The translations under genes were made by a program, and so were the position numbers. The notes below the pieces were generated by a model, which did no database searches, had not been told where the DNA came from, and was given only the letters and a program-made list of their open reading frames with translations. Positions 18,901-26,196 of a DNA stretch of 64,000 nucleotides are shown here, in pieces. Origin of the DNA: Candidatus Rifleibacteriota bacterium (lineage in GTDB: Bacteria > Muiribacteriota > Ozemobacteria > Ozemobacterales > Ozemobacteraceae); contig JANJUX010000028.1 of assembly GCA_024710355.1 (NCBI GenBank), positions 1 through 64,000 of the forward strand, given 5' to 3'. Position 1 is the first letter of the stretch. Each line of letters opens with the position of its first letter.

Positions 18901-21900
18901 GCTGCTGACCGATAGTGTGTAACTGGCCAGAACCCCGCCCCGTGTAAGTTTAACCGAGGCCTTATTAACCGACGCCGCAAGAATGTTTTTGGAAAATATG
19001 AAAAATGGCTGCTGATCGATAGTGACACCGGTAGCGGCATTTGCCGGGTAGAACGATGTGAGTGTCGGCGAAATCTTGTCTTCAGTGGTGAAAGAGTAGA
19101 GCAGAGCCGATCTCTGCGGGTTGCCAAAAAGGTCGGTCTGATTGCGCACTTCGACGGTATAGATTTTATCGCTTTCGAACAGCGCCGTTGGCACGATGCT
19201 TATTTCTCTGAGAACGCTGTTATAGCTGACATTGGTTGCCACAACGCTGCCATTCTGCCTGGTAATGATGTTGCCGGTAGTAACCAGAGCGCTGTTCAAT
19301 GCTTCGTCAGCCTGAATGCGCAGGGTTGAATCGAGCGGAACATTGATTGCGGCTGAAGCCGGCGCCAGCGGAGTCAGGCCTGGCCAGGTGATTCGCAGCG
19401 ATGCGCTTGCCGAAGGCGTTACTGTCGATGAGACTTTCAGTTGAAAATTGTGCGCCAGCCCTGAAAAACTGCTTTGCCCGACAAAAATACCGGTGCTTGA
19501 AGCAGTTTCGGTGAGAATCGCCGTCTGGCCAGTCGAGAGCGTGGCGGTCGTGCTGTCGCGGGTCAGCGCCTGTCCGTCTGATGCTTCAAATTTGATATAA
19601 ACGGTGCCGGTGCCGTAATAATCGGCATCTGCTGCTAATTGACTGGTTAAGCCCGCGTCGGAGTAGAGTTTGACGGTGTTGACCGAAATTGGCTGGGTTT
19701 GTGAAGCCTGTGTCGTGAAGGTGCTGGTGAAGGTTGCGGGCACGTTGACAAACGGGTTTCCTGCCAGATCGGTGATGCCGTAACCAGCTTCGATCTGATA
19801 CTGCGTTTCGGTGCGCAGCAGACCCTCGATTGTGTCGTCCGGGTCGATGGTGATGCTGTTGCCTGAGCCGCTGACACTGTATCCGGCCAGAGTTCCCGAT
19901 CTTGTCAGTTTTATATTGCTGGCATTGACTGTGCTGCTCTTGATATTTTCAGAGAAAACGATCTGGGGCTGGCTGTTGATAAGCGTTCCAATCGCTGCCG
20001 CAGCGGGAGAAACCGAGCTGATGGTCGGAAAACCGCAGCTCAGATCAAGATAGACATCGTTTCTTATTGTCTGAAAACGAAAGACATGGTTGCCGCCGGT
20101 CGGTGTCGAAACTGTATAGCTGCCACGAAATGTCTTTGAATTTGCGGCGGTTTCCGTAAGAGTTACGGTGCCCTGAGGCGTGGCTGAGCCATTCAGATAA
20201 ACACTGGTCGTGGTTGTGTCTATTGTGTTGAACGCCGGGTCGACTGCAGTTTCGACCGCAATGTAGATGGTGGCGCTGGCATTGATCTCATCGCCGCTGT
20301 TCAGACGACTGGCGTCGTCATAAGATGAGCTGGTGTAGAGCGAGATGCTGGCGACTTCGTCTGTGGTGACCTGACTTGAGGTGGTTTGCGTAACGAAACT
20401 GATCTGCCGGTCTTCGTAGATCTGCGACCCGTTGGCATCGATGACATCACTGGCGATCGTTATGGTGTATGTGGCGTTGAAATCAAGATTGGCTGAAGGT
20501 TTGAAGTATATCTCGTTATTGGTGCCGCCGTCAGGAACGATGCCCACCGGGTTATTGGCCGCATCGAGCAGTCTGATCGGAGTATTGGTGCCAATTATCT
20601 CAGCATAACTCGCAACCCGCATGTTTTTGTCGAACTTGATTCTGAACTGATTTGAAGTATCTCTGAGAACTCGATAACCGCTGGTCAGAGACCTGAAGCC
20701 GCCTACTGTTCCGGCGTTTACAGTTTTTGCAGTAGATTCAGCGGCGTTGACATTCGCAAAATCCACTTCAATCGTGACCTGCGAATTCAGCTGCGGCGGG
20801 CCCTCGATGTGAAGCGTTTTGTTGTCTATCTGCCACCAGTTGTCGGTCGGAAACGGCAGCGGCCTGCGGTGCAGATTAAAGGTTTTGAAGCCGGTCAGCC
20901 TGAGCAGGCCGAGATAATGCGTTCCGTCGCTGAAGTAGGGAAACTGGGCCGTGTAACCAGTGGTTGTAAAGTCTTTCGCCAGAGTCGGAGGATTGGACCC
21001 ATGCAGGAAATAGCTGCTCATTTTATTGGCTGCGGCTTTTGAAGGCAGCACAAGACTGTTTTCAAAATTGTTCAGGCTTACGATGCTGTTGCCGTAAGTC
21101 TTCTCAAAATTACTTCCAAATGAATTGACGGCCCCAAAGCTGAAATTGCCTGGGGAAGGCATGATTCCTGTTCTGTAATATGCAGTTTCAAGGTTTTGCC
21201 AGGATAATAAAAACTCATTGCTTCGCGGATTAAATGCAATCGGAACCGAGGGGGAATCGAAAGTGCCGATTGTAAGGGTCTGGGTTGCGGTATCCGGAAA
21301 ATCGCCTGGCTTGAAGGTTACAATCGCAATTTCTGAAGGTGATCTTGCGTAGGTAATGGCGATATGATTCTCGCCACTGTATTTAAACGTGCAGCCGGAC
21401 ATGCCGGCGATGGTATTCAGATCTGTATTTGAAAAAATCTTTTCGCTGAAAGTGCTTCCGTTGTAAGTTTTGTAGTGAATCCTGTTGTCCGAAGCATTAA
21501 TATAGAAAAAATGTAGCAGACCGTTGCAGAAAAGCATTGTAAAAGGTTTTAAGATGCCAGGAACCGCAACAGACAAAGGAAACCCGGCCGGAGAGGAGGT
21601 GAGAAGAGAACTTTCGCTTGTATAGGCATTGAGCAAAATCTCATACCCGGAGGGCGCGGTTATGTTAATTGTTGCAAGCAGAACAGTTTGTGCCGGGAGG
21701 CTGGCAGACAAATTCTGTGGGAGTTGTAATATTTGAGGGAATCCAAAATTTGGTGTAGCGGATAAATCCGCCGATTTCCATGTATCCTCCCAGGTCGAGG
21801 GATGGTAGATCATATGCCATTGTGTAAAGCTCTGCGGGGTGGTCGAGGTCGGGAATTCCTGCGGTGTACCGGAAGCGTTGAAAAAAACGCGGTCCGGAAC

Positions 21901-22164
21901 AATATGCCTGCGGCTGACAAACGGGGCCAGATTGAAAGAGAAGCTCGCGTTATAGATATTGCTTACTGATACTGAGAGAGATTCTGTGACAGCAATCAGA
22001 GGGGGTGTGTAAAAAATCCCCATAAAGAAAATGGCGACCAGGGAAAAAATCCCTACTATTCGTTGTTTCTTGTGACTGAGATTTTTTGGCAGAGATGCCT
22101 GTGGTTTCGGGCAACTGCTGTTCTCAGCCGGTCTATCGGATAGTGGTGCTTTGATCGGGTACAA
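12931..22164 (-). CDS. Giant secreted protein with tandem SbsA-type Ig-like domains and a FlgD-like C-terminal domain
   Basis: A 3,077-residue extracellular or surface protein. A membrane/signal segment (about 36-58, IVGIFSLVAIFFMGIF) follows a 35-residue N-terminus. Residues 60-480 are an unrecognised beta-rich region. From about 500 on, some eleven Ig-like domains of the SbsA/Big_5 type repeat, each opening with a motif like SPASGATGV and closing with YSFTT or FTTQ; they alternate with strands opening YSDAG and DYYGTGTVYIKF. Two consecutive 320-residue units are nearly identical. The last 90 residues (YPSPARGDTV, HLEIYDTAGDKI, NGVYFYRMEID) form a FlgD-like Ig domain of the kind found at secretion-sorting C-termini. 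The TTG start at 22164 has a weak AAGG site and is uncertain. Possible adhesin or surface-layer component; the divergent gene encodes a lipoprotein. Confidence 0.85.
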   Translation of the reverse strand: MYPIKAPLSDRPAENSSCPKPQASLPKNLSHKKQRIVGIFSLVAIFFMGIFYTPPLIAVTESLSVSVSNIYNASFSFNLAPFVSRRHIVPDRVFFNASGTPQEFPTSTTPQSFTQWHMIYHPSTWEDTWKSADLSATPNFGFPQILQLPQNLSASLPAQTVLLATINITAPSGYEILLNAYTSESSLLTSSPAGFPLSVAVPGILKPFTMLFCNGLLHFFYINASDNRIHYKTYNGSTFSEKIFSNTDLNTIAGMSGCTFKYSGENHIAITYARSPSEIAIVTFKPGDFPDTATQTLTIGTFDSPSVPIAFNPRSNEFLLSWQNLETAYYRTGIMPSPGNFSFGAVNSFGSNFEKTYGNSIVSLNNFENSLVLPSKAAANKMSSYFLHGSNPPTLAKDFTTTGYTAQFPYFSDGTHYLGLLRLTGFKTFNLHRRPLPFPTDNWWQIDNKTLHIEGPPQLNSQVTIEVDFANVNAAESTAKTVNAGTVGGFRSLTSGYRVLRDTSNQFRIKFDKNMRVASYAEIIGTNTPIRLLDAANNPVGIVPDGGTNNEIYFKPSANLDFNATYTITIASDVIDANGSQIYEDRQISFVTQTTSSQVTTDEVASISLYTSSSYDDASRLNSGDEINASATIYIAVETAVDPAFNTIDTTTTSVYLNGSATPQGTVTLTETAANSKTFRGSYTVSTPTGGNHVFRFQTIRNDVYLDLSCGFPTISSVSPAAAAIGTLINSQPQIVFSENIKSSTVNASNIKLTRSGTLAGYSVSGSGNSITIDPDDTIEGLLRTETQYQIEAGYGITDLAGNPFVNVPATFTSTFTTQASQTQPISVNTVKLYSDAGLTSQLAADADYYGTGTVYIKFEASDGQALTRDSTTATLSTGQTAILTETASSTGIFVGQSSFSGLAHNFQLKVSSTVTPSASASLRITWPGLTPLAPASAAINVPLDSTLRIQADEALNSALVTTGNIITRQNGSVVATNVSYNSVLREISIVPTALFESDKIYTVEVRNQTDLFGNPQRSALLYSFTTEDKISPTLTSFYPANAATGVTIDQQPFFIFSKNILAASVNKASVKLTRGGVLASYTLSVSSNRITIDPDDAADGLLKTETTYSIELNNGITDLVGNPFSNVPAVFTSTFTTQASQTQPILVSSVSLYSDAGFSSLLSSDADYYNTGTVYIRFVAQDGQPLTRDSTTATISTGQTAVLTETASSTGIFVGQTSFSGLTHNFQLKVASTVTPAASAALKITWPGLTPSAPASGAINVPLNSALRIQADEALNSALVTTGNIITRQNGSVVATNVSYNSVLREISIVPTALLESEKAYTVEVRNQADLFGNPQRSLLVYSFVTEDKTPPTLVSFYPANAAAGITIDQQPYFTFSENILAASVNKTSVKLTRGGVLASYTFVVSGNRITIDPDDSPDSWLKTATSYSIELNNGVTDMAGNGLANVPEPFQTSFSTQPTITLPTDLANISLYKDPLLITSWGMAEKIPASATVHIKLTGTDGATQTRDLASVTLKTGWGSNYEFAVQESASNSSGIYIGSFSFNSIPLYGVPTPLPTASSGNLNFLATQKPVTAATLSVAFPELYGSETTVTTTSGTATASGTTNVRVDSAINLSFSEPLANAGSNAALNLSSGGMTVPVARSLSADGKQITLTPAAPLPFGSEFLVSAIYSDSGLKSTLGNPLFRPFTFKFTTQAAQAQPTSVSSINLYPTADMSPLSLYVTDQDFNATGTIYIEAIGADSSANTVDKTSVTVSTGQTIVLTETTDSSGIFQGSLAYSNLSDGFVMRVTSLVSPEASQSLALSFPKLTPSLPASGATGVSFATPVRIQASEELDSTTVNSGNVRLLQGGNAIAGTVSYLGAQRLIEFTPVQNLEFSKTYLLQISNIRDLVGNPVLIPFAMSFTTQSTSVPPTSVNTIKIFSDSAYQNQLAEGSLVAPAADVFIEVTAGDLSATTIDTTEILMTTDISANSRTTTLLETAVNSGIFQGMVTVFSDEDATLTFSSTTTPAVRATLKTLKMPKFTSLTPASGTTNLFLDSVFSIEGSKPFDAATINKSNIILAGSSGPASFSITQPAPNRLSLKTSLSISAELFLRLTSAIKDTDGLPYPELIASYSTLTPTIKELRLYDDAAMTQPLADLAEVEMGKTIYLSIIASNAYLNEPETATATWSDETATFSISLTEASPGEFNGSLPVPQSPEKLLTVAPESRPDLIRYLRITLGFALESFSPASGAVNVPADVWPSWNFTRPVEPADLSAGNFSLIRVSDNTTVPVTIRRSLSGMQVRLEPAGVLPLLTVFEMRLNGSVRDTSGNALGSSLATRFSTQPPPPPPTEIISLRNYETSAYATPTLAVANDDSLYLEMVARDTSFSTYETARVRVESSDSSLDGLELTLVEIAPPSGVYRLALPINLPVGTTIKIQSQASPGMVINLTAYLRTRLLGISPASGSTGLYLDQPFSFNFSGAITSSTLAGGIQIFSAGGQQIPADFSVSNTGKTVTFTPQTAFVTGSSHQIIINTSLRDANGLFLLPETALFSTRSETSASFELLTGLAPLAGQRVSLTGEAVRGAIGILASTTEMFANASDTRVFRFSAGSQVLDVILQETTPGSFAGNSDLAAFSGSSLQGSLLFAGNPTTSFALASEPEIVTVTPASGSSGVDEVVQPAATFSRKMAYDSGDGALRIESAAGTINTVQHGPATDSTTLNWRLTAPLPVEASCTLRLSGLTDYLGQPLADYQHTFLTGGRQGINLYSENSFAQLITSETINLPIIFCEIAASGTLYLSDRSFFLEAKRGTRATETIRLPVEPASTTSGLYRCSLAISESRAVPQHSLQLFPGEWLEITSPELTSDKKLLYYRNAGSTTPTQINDLRFFADRHYARRIYDKLESPALFIEIDAEDQNWFTVDKTAVKVTSDADPVGFDLNLVETAAHSNIFRAAIRLNSLRSDPAAGNLKVAPGQRIQVVSLADSSVQSSIRYVPENSIKNIAVYPSPARGDTVTFRFYLNFASDVHLEIYDTAGDKIKGFVIRAREGDNDFRWRLPSHLANGVYFYRMEIDKDPQTPAGKRKGRGKFAVLR
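17782..19701 (-). repeat. Two tandem 960-base units inside the giant Ig gene
   Basis: Units 17782-18741 and 18742-19701 are in register at exactly 960 bases (320 residues). They share an identical 115-base block (18231-18345 and 19191-19305) and long near-identical stretches elsewhere. Each unit encodes one spacer domain and two Ig-like domains. Confidence 0.9.
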
Positions 22165-22171
22165 AATTTGC

Positions 22172-22200
22172 TTGCCTTATTAACAGCGCCGTTCTATTTT
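22172..22200 (+). promoter_or_regulatory. Putative promoter of the lipoprotein gene
   Basis: TTGCCT at 22172-22177 and TATTTT at 22195-22200 with a 17-base spacer, in the 61-base gap between the divergent giant gene and the lipoprotein gene. Confidence 0.4.
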
Positions 22201-22225
22201 TTGTCGACCTGACAGGAGGAATGTT

Positions 22226-23617
22226 ATGAACCGGAAAATCATACTGGCCTTAACCATAGGTCTTTTAATACCCCTGCTTACCGGCTGTTTCTTCATGTCC
22301 GGATCGAAAAACCCTGTGGGTGATACTTCTATCGCTAACTCTCAGCCGACGGCGCAGGCTTTGAGTTCAGTCAAACCCATGGTGATGGCCAGCTCGTATG
22401 CCAAGCCGACAGAACGTAAGTATACCTTTGCCAAGAGCTCGCACAAGGTCGGCCATAGTTTCAAGGAAGGAATCAGTAAGGCGGCATCCCGCCTGCGCAT
22501 TTCTCTGATGTCTGCCGACGTGACAGACAATATACTTATAACCTTTGAAAAGATGATGGTCAAGTCTGTAAATGGCAAGAAAACCAATATTTCTGTGCCT
22601 GCCCGCAAAGTTCCTCTGCTCTCCGCCGCAACTCTTTCTGAAATCCTCGCCGAGCAGGAACTGGCGCAGGGTTCCTATAACTACATGGAATTCTCGGTTA
22701 AAAATGCTGAGATCGTTATCGATGGTAACTCTTACCCCGTCCTTATCCCCTCCAGAAAAATCCGTTTTGTCGGCAAGTTCGAGCTTAAAGACGGCTACTC
22801 GACCAACCTCAAAGTTAAATTTCTCCACCGCATGGTTAAATGGCAGATTGGCAAAAAGCCTTTCTTTATGATGATCCCGGTCGTGAAGATTAGTTCAGAT
22901 CTTATTCCCGTGCCGGTCACAGAAGTTACTGATGGCGATATCGCCGGCAGTATCGAAAACTTTGTCAATGCCGCCAAACTTTCTGGCGTGACCGTTTCTC
23001 TCGATGGCACAGATCTGTCTGCGGTTACCGACGCAAATGGCGCGTTCAGCTTTGCTCAGCTGCCGGCCGGGGCTTATAACCTCAGAACCAGTCACCCGGA
23101 TTACCTCGACCATTCTTTCCCCCTCGAAGTTCTCGCCGGTCAGGTTGCCTCGACGGTCATTCAGCTGAATCCGGCCGAAATTCACAGCGCCGTTTCTTCC
23201 ACGGGCTGGTTTGCTACTCTCTATCCGTTCGCCGATGCTCAGGCCGAATATGCTGAAGTGGCGCTCGAAACGCCGGTTAAAATTGACTTCGTCAGTCTGG
23301 CATTTACCAGAGCCGAGGTTAAGTTTGTGGTGGAATACAACTCTGGTGGTTCTGCCAGATGTTCAAACTATCTTGCCACAACTCAGCAGGTCAGTGCCGA
23401 GAACGATCTTGGCACCTGGTGGGCTGGTAATAATGCAAATCCCGGAAGTTTTCTCGGTGACTTTTTTGCCCTCCCGGCCCCGGGCAATCCATATACCGTT
23501 GATGTAACTGAGCTGATCAGAAGCAATCCAAGTAGCTTGTATTTCCTCGCAAGTCGTAACTTCGACTTTGTTGACATACGCATTACCGGTATTCAGCTCT
23601 CAATTTACTATCGCTGA
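22226..23617 (+). CDS. Lipoprotein with DUF4382-like and carboxypeptidase-regulatory-like domains
   Basis: A 463-residue exported lipoprotein. The signal peptide ends in the lipobox LLTGC with Cys21 as acylation site. Residues about 85-230 (beginning RISLMSADVTDNILITFEKM) resemble DUF4382, and about 232-310 form a carboxypeptidase-regulatory-like/prealbumin domain (GDIAGSIENF, SGVTVSLDG, VTDANGAFSFAQLPAGAYN). The last 150 residues are beta-rich and end SIYYR; they are not recognised. AGGAGGA precedes the ATG by 5 bases. It is transcribed away from the giant Ig protein gene and may act with it at the cell surface; that is inference from position. A strong terminator follows. Confidence 0.82.
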   Translation: MNRKIILALTIGLLIPLLTGCFFMSGSKNPVGDTSIANSQPTAQALSSVKPMVMASSYAKPTERKYTFAKSSHKVGHSFKEGISKAASRLRISLMSADVTDNILITFEKMMVKSVNGKKTNISVPARKVPLLSAATLSEILAEQELAQGSYNYMEFSVKNAEIVIDGNSYPVLIPSRKIRFVGKFELKDGYSTNLKVKFLHRMVKWQIGKKPFFMMIPVVKISSDLIPVPVTEVTDGDIAGSIENFVNAAKLSGVTVSLDGTDLSAVTDANGAFSFAQLPAGAYNLRTSHPDYLDHSFPLEVLAGQVASTVIQLNPAEIHSAVSSTGWFATLYPFADAQAEYAEVALETPVKIDFVSLAFTRAEVKFVVEYNSGGSARCSNYLATTQQVSAENDLGTWWAGNNANPGSFLGDFFALPAPGNPYTVDVTELIRSNPSSLYFLASRNFDFVDIRITGIQLSIYYR

Positions 23618-23652
23618 TTAGTTGTTTTGTTCATAACATCCCAATTGCTTCG

Positions 23653-23683
23653 CCCCGGCTCCTTAAGCCGGGGAGCTTTTTTT
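23653..23683. terminator. Terminator after the lipoprotein gene
   Basis: Stem CCCCGGCT (23653-23660) / AGCCGGGG (23666-23673), 5-base loop, then a T run at 23677-23683. It lies between convergent genes; the T run favours the plus strand. Confidence 0.85.
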
Positions 23684-23697
23684 ATGCCCGATTTTTT

Positions 23698-24786
23698 TCA
23701 GACAGCGACGAGCCGGGCGGCAAAGAGGGTCAGTCCGACCATGGCCAGCATGATTCCCATGATCCAGAATCTGATCACGACCTTTTCTTCGGGCCAGCCG
23801 CACAGCTCGAAGTGATGATGAATCGGGCTCATTTTAAAGATGCGTTTGCCTTTCGTCATCTTGAAATAGCTGACCTGGAGAATTACCGACAGAGCCTCGA
23901 TCACGAAAATACCGCCGACAATGGCGAGAAAAACTTCGGTTTTGCTGCAGAGAGCAATGGCGCCAAGCGAGCCACCAAGAGCCAGCGAACCGGTATCACC
24001 CATGAAAACTGCGGCCGGGTGCGCGTTATGCCAGAGAAAGCCAAAACTGCCACCGATCAGGGCGGCACAGATAACGGCAAGCTCACCGACTCCGGGGATG
24101 TAGGCGACGCCAAGATGGCGGGCAAAAATCAGATGGCCGCAGACATAGGCAAAAACCAGGAATGGAGTGGTGGCTACGATCATACTGCCGGCAGCCAGAC
24201 CATCGAGGCCGTCAGTCAGGTTTACTGCGTTGGAAGCCCCGACGATTACCGCTACTGCGAAAGGAATGTAAAGCCAACCCAGATCGAGCGCGCCAAAAAT
24301 GGGCACCTGGGTTGCAGTCGGCGACATTTCAATGCTGTTTGAGGTGGCATTTGCCAGCTCGAATCTCAGACCAGGATAATAATTGATTGCAAGTGCGGCC
24401 GCGAGCCCGGTAATAATCTGCCCGGCAAGTTTCTGGCGCGGTGTCAGACCGAGAGATCTGGCTCTGACAACTTTGGTGATATCGTCGAAAAAACCGATCA
24501 AACCCATTCCGGCAGTAACCAGAAGCGAAATGACGACAAAGGCGTTGATTTTGGTCCAGAGAAGGCTGGTTATCATCAGCGGGATGAGAATGATAATACC
24601 ACCCATGGTCGGAACCCCGGTTTTTTTCAGGTGTTCCTTGACCCCTTCTTCGCGAACCGTCTGACCGATCTGCCGGCTCTTGAGGTTGAAGATAACCCTA
24701 GGGCCAATGATCATTGCCAGCAGAAAAGAAGTTACGATTGAAAAAATGATACGAATGGACAAAGGCTCAAAAACCGAGCTGAACAA
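23698..24786 (-). CDS. mraY: Phospho-N-acetylmuramoyl-pentapeptide transferase MraY
   Basis: Integral membrane enzyme that moves phospho-MurNAc-pentapeptide from UDP to undecaprenyl phosphate, giving lipid I. The 362 residues match the usual length. Family marks: HLKKTGVPTMGG near the N-terminus, the DDITKV acidic motif, NLTDGLDGLAAG, the Mg-binding and substrate loop WHNAHPAAVFMGDTGSLALGG, and the SPIHHHFEL motif near the end. Ten hydrophobic segments are visible. Last gene of the division/wall cluster; 24 bases separate it from murF. The cluster does not go on with murD, ftsW or murG here. Confidence 0.97.
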   Translation of the reverse strand: MFSSVFEPLSIRIIFSIVTSFLLAMIIGPRVIFNLKSRQIGQTVREEGVKEHLKKTGVPTMGGIIILIPLMITSLLWTKINAFVVISLLVTAGMGLIGFFDDITKVVRARSLGLTPRQKLAGQIITGLAAALAINYYPGLRFELANATSNSIEMSPTATQVPIFGALDLGWLYIPFAVAVIVGASNAVNLTDGLDGLAAGSMIVATTPFLVFAYVCGHLIFARHLGVAYIPGVGELAVICAALIGGSFGFLWHNAHPAAVFMGDTGSLALGGSLGAIALCSKTEVFLAIVGGIFVIEALSVILQVSYFKMTKGKRIFKMSPIHHHFELCGWPEEKVVIRFWIMGIMLAMVGLTLFAARLVAV

Positions 24787-24810
24787 TTAGGGGCCTCCTG
24801 AAATAGAGGT

Positions 24811-26196
24811 TCAATGCAGATCTTTTCCCAGCTGTGGCCAGAGCTTCTGCACGATTTTTTCAAAGTGCATGCCCCGACTGGCCTTGAAAAGAACTGTTGA
24901 ACCCTTCTGCAGTCTTTCTCTCAGTAATTCGGCAGCAGCATCGCCAGAATTTAGCGATATTACACGAGTTTCAGCCAGACCCTTGTCGCGGGCGGCGGCT
25001 GCAATGTGTGCGGCATCAATGCCGACGCAGACAAGCAGATCCGGGGCAGCTTCTGCTGCCTGAACCCCAAGCTGCCGGTGCAGCGACTCAGAAAGTTCGC
25101 CCAGTTCACGCATGTCGCCGAGAACTGCGATGCGCGGCGAAGAACAGATTGCCAGATAGCGCAAGGCTTCCTGCATTGAGCCGGGGTTGGCATTATAACA
25201 GTCGAGCAGCACAGTGAGGCCGTCGATTTGAACGCGTTCCATGCGGGCGCCAACCGGTGCGAAGGTTGCGATTCTGGCAATTGCCCGGTCGAGATCGCAG
25301 CCAAGCTGGTGGCAGAGAGTCAGAGCTGCGGTGGCATTGAAAGCATTGTGGCGGCCGGCAAGGTTCAGATGGCACTGTTTGACCCCGACCGGAGTTTGCA
25401 GTTTAAAAGCAATCGAATCGGCCTGCATCTGCAGGTCGCTGATGCGATAGTCGTTTTCCGGTTTTTCGCCAAAGGTGATGAGATTTGCACGGCCGGCTGC
25501 CCGGAAAATATCGGTGAAATCAGTGTCACCCGGCACGACTGCAGTTTTTCCGGCATCGAGTTGTTCAAGAATCTCGGCTTTGGCACGGGCGATATTCTCC
25601 AGGCTGCCGAGAATGCCGATGTGGGCCGGGCCGATATTGCTGATCAGCGCTGCGTCAGGTCGGGCGATCCGGCAGAGGTCGCGGATCTCACCACTGTGGT
25701 TCATGCCCATTTCGAGAATGCTGTACTGGCTGTCTTCGGCAATGGCCATTATCGTGAGCGGCAGGCCGATATGATTGTTGAGGTTGCCGGTGGTAGCGCT
25801 GCAGATATTACCTTCTGACAGGATGTGATGCACCATGGATCTGGTGGTGGTCTTACCGTTGCTGCCGGTTACCCCGATGAAAAATGAGCGGAGTTCGTTG
25901 CGTCTGGCCGCGGCAATTGCCTGCAGTGCTGCCAGAGTGTCTGCAACCTGAATAACACCGGTTTCGGCCGGAACACCGGTTTCGGGCAGGCTCGAAACAA
26001 GAATTGCGGCGGCACCAGCTTTTACAGCTGCGCCGATAAAAGCGTGCCCGTCATGTGTCTCACCCTTGAGGGCAACATAGAGATTGCCGGGCTTGAGAGT
26101 GCGGGTGTCGATGCTGATGCCGGTAATGTCGACTGAAGCGGGTATGACGACTCTGCCGCTGCATTTTTCGGCAAGCAGCTTCAATTCAGTTTTCAT
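24811..26196 (-). CDS. murF: UDP-MurNAc-tripeptide:D-Ala-D-Ala ligase MurF
   Basis: Cytoplasmic Mur ligase that adds D-alanyl-D-alanine to the UDP-MurNAc tripeptide. Visible: N-terminal GISIDTRTLKPGNLYVALKG, ATP loop GVTGSNGKTTTRSMV, ILEMGMNHSGEI, the NAFNATAALTLCHQLG region, and the C-terminal LDCYNANPGSM and VLGDMRELG motifs. The ATG at 26196 has AGGA 9 bases upstream and overlaps the end of murE by 11 bases; a second ATG two codons before it (26202) is possible but too close to that site. About 461 residues, normal for the family. Part of the ftsL-to-mraY operon. Confidence 0.95.
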   Translation of the reverse strand: MKTELKLLAEKCSGRVVIPASVDITGISIDTRTLKPGNLYVALKGETHDGHAFIGAAVKAGAAAILVSSLPETGVPAETGVIQVADTLAALQAIAAARRNELRSFFIGVTGSNGKTTTRSMVHHILSEGNICSATTGNLNNHIGLPLTIMAIAEDSQYSILEMGMNHSGEIRDLCRIARPDAALISNIGPAHIGILGSLENIARAKAEILEQLDAGKTAVVPGDTDFTDIFRAAGRANLITFGEKPENDYRISDLQMQADSIAFKLQTPVGVKQCHLNLAGRHNAFNATAALTLCHQLGCDLDRAIARIATFAPVGARMERVQIDGLTVLLDCYNANPGSMQEALRYLAICSSPRIAVLGDMRELGELSESLHRQLGVQAAEAAPDLLVCVGIDAAHIAAAARDKGLAETRVISLNSGDAAAELLRERLQKGSTVLFKASRGMHFEKIVQKLWPQLGKDLH

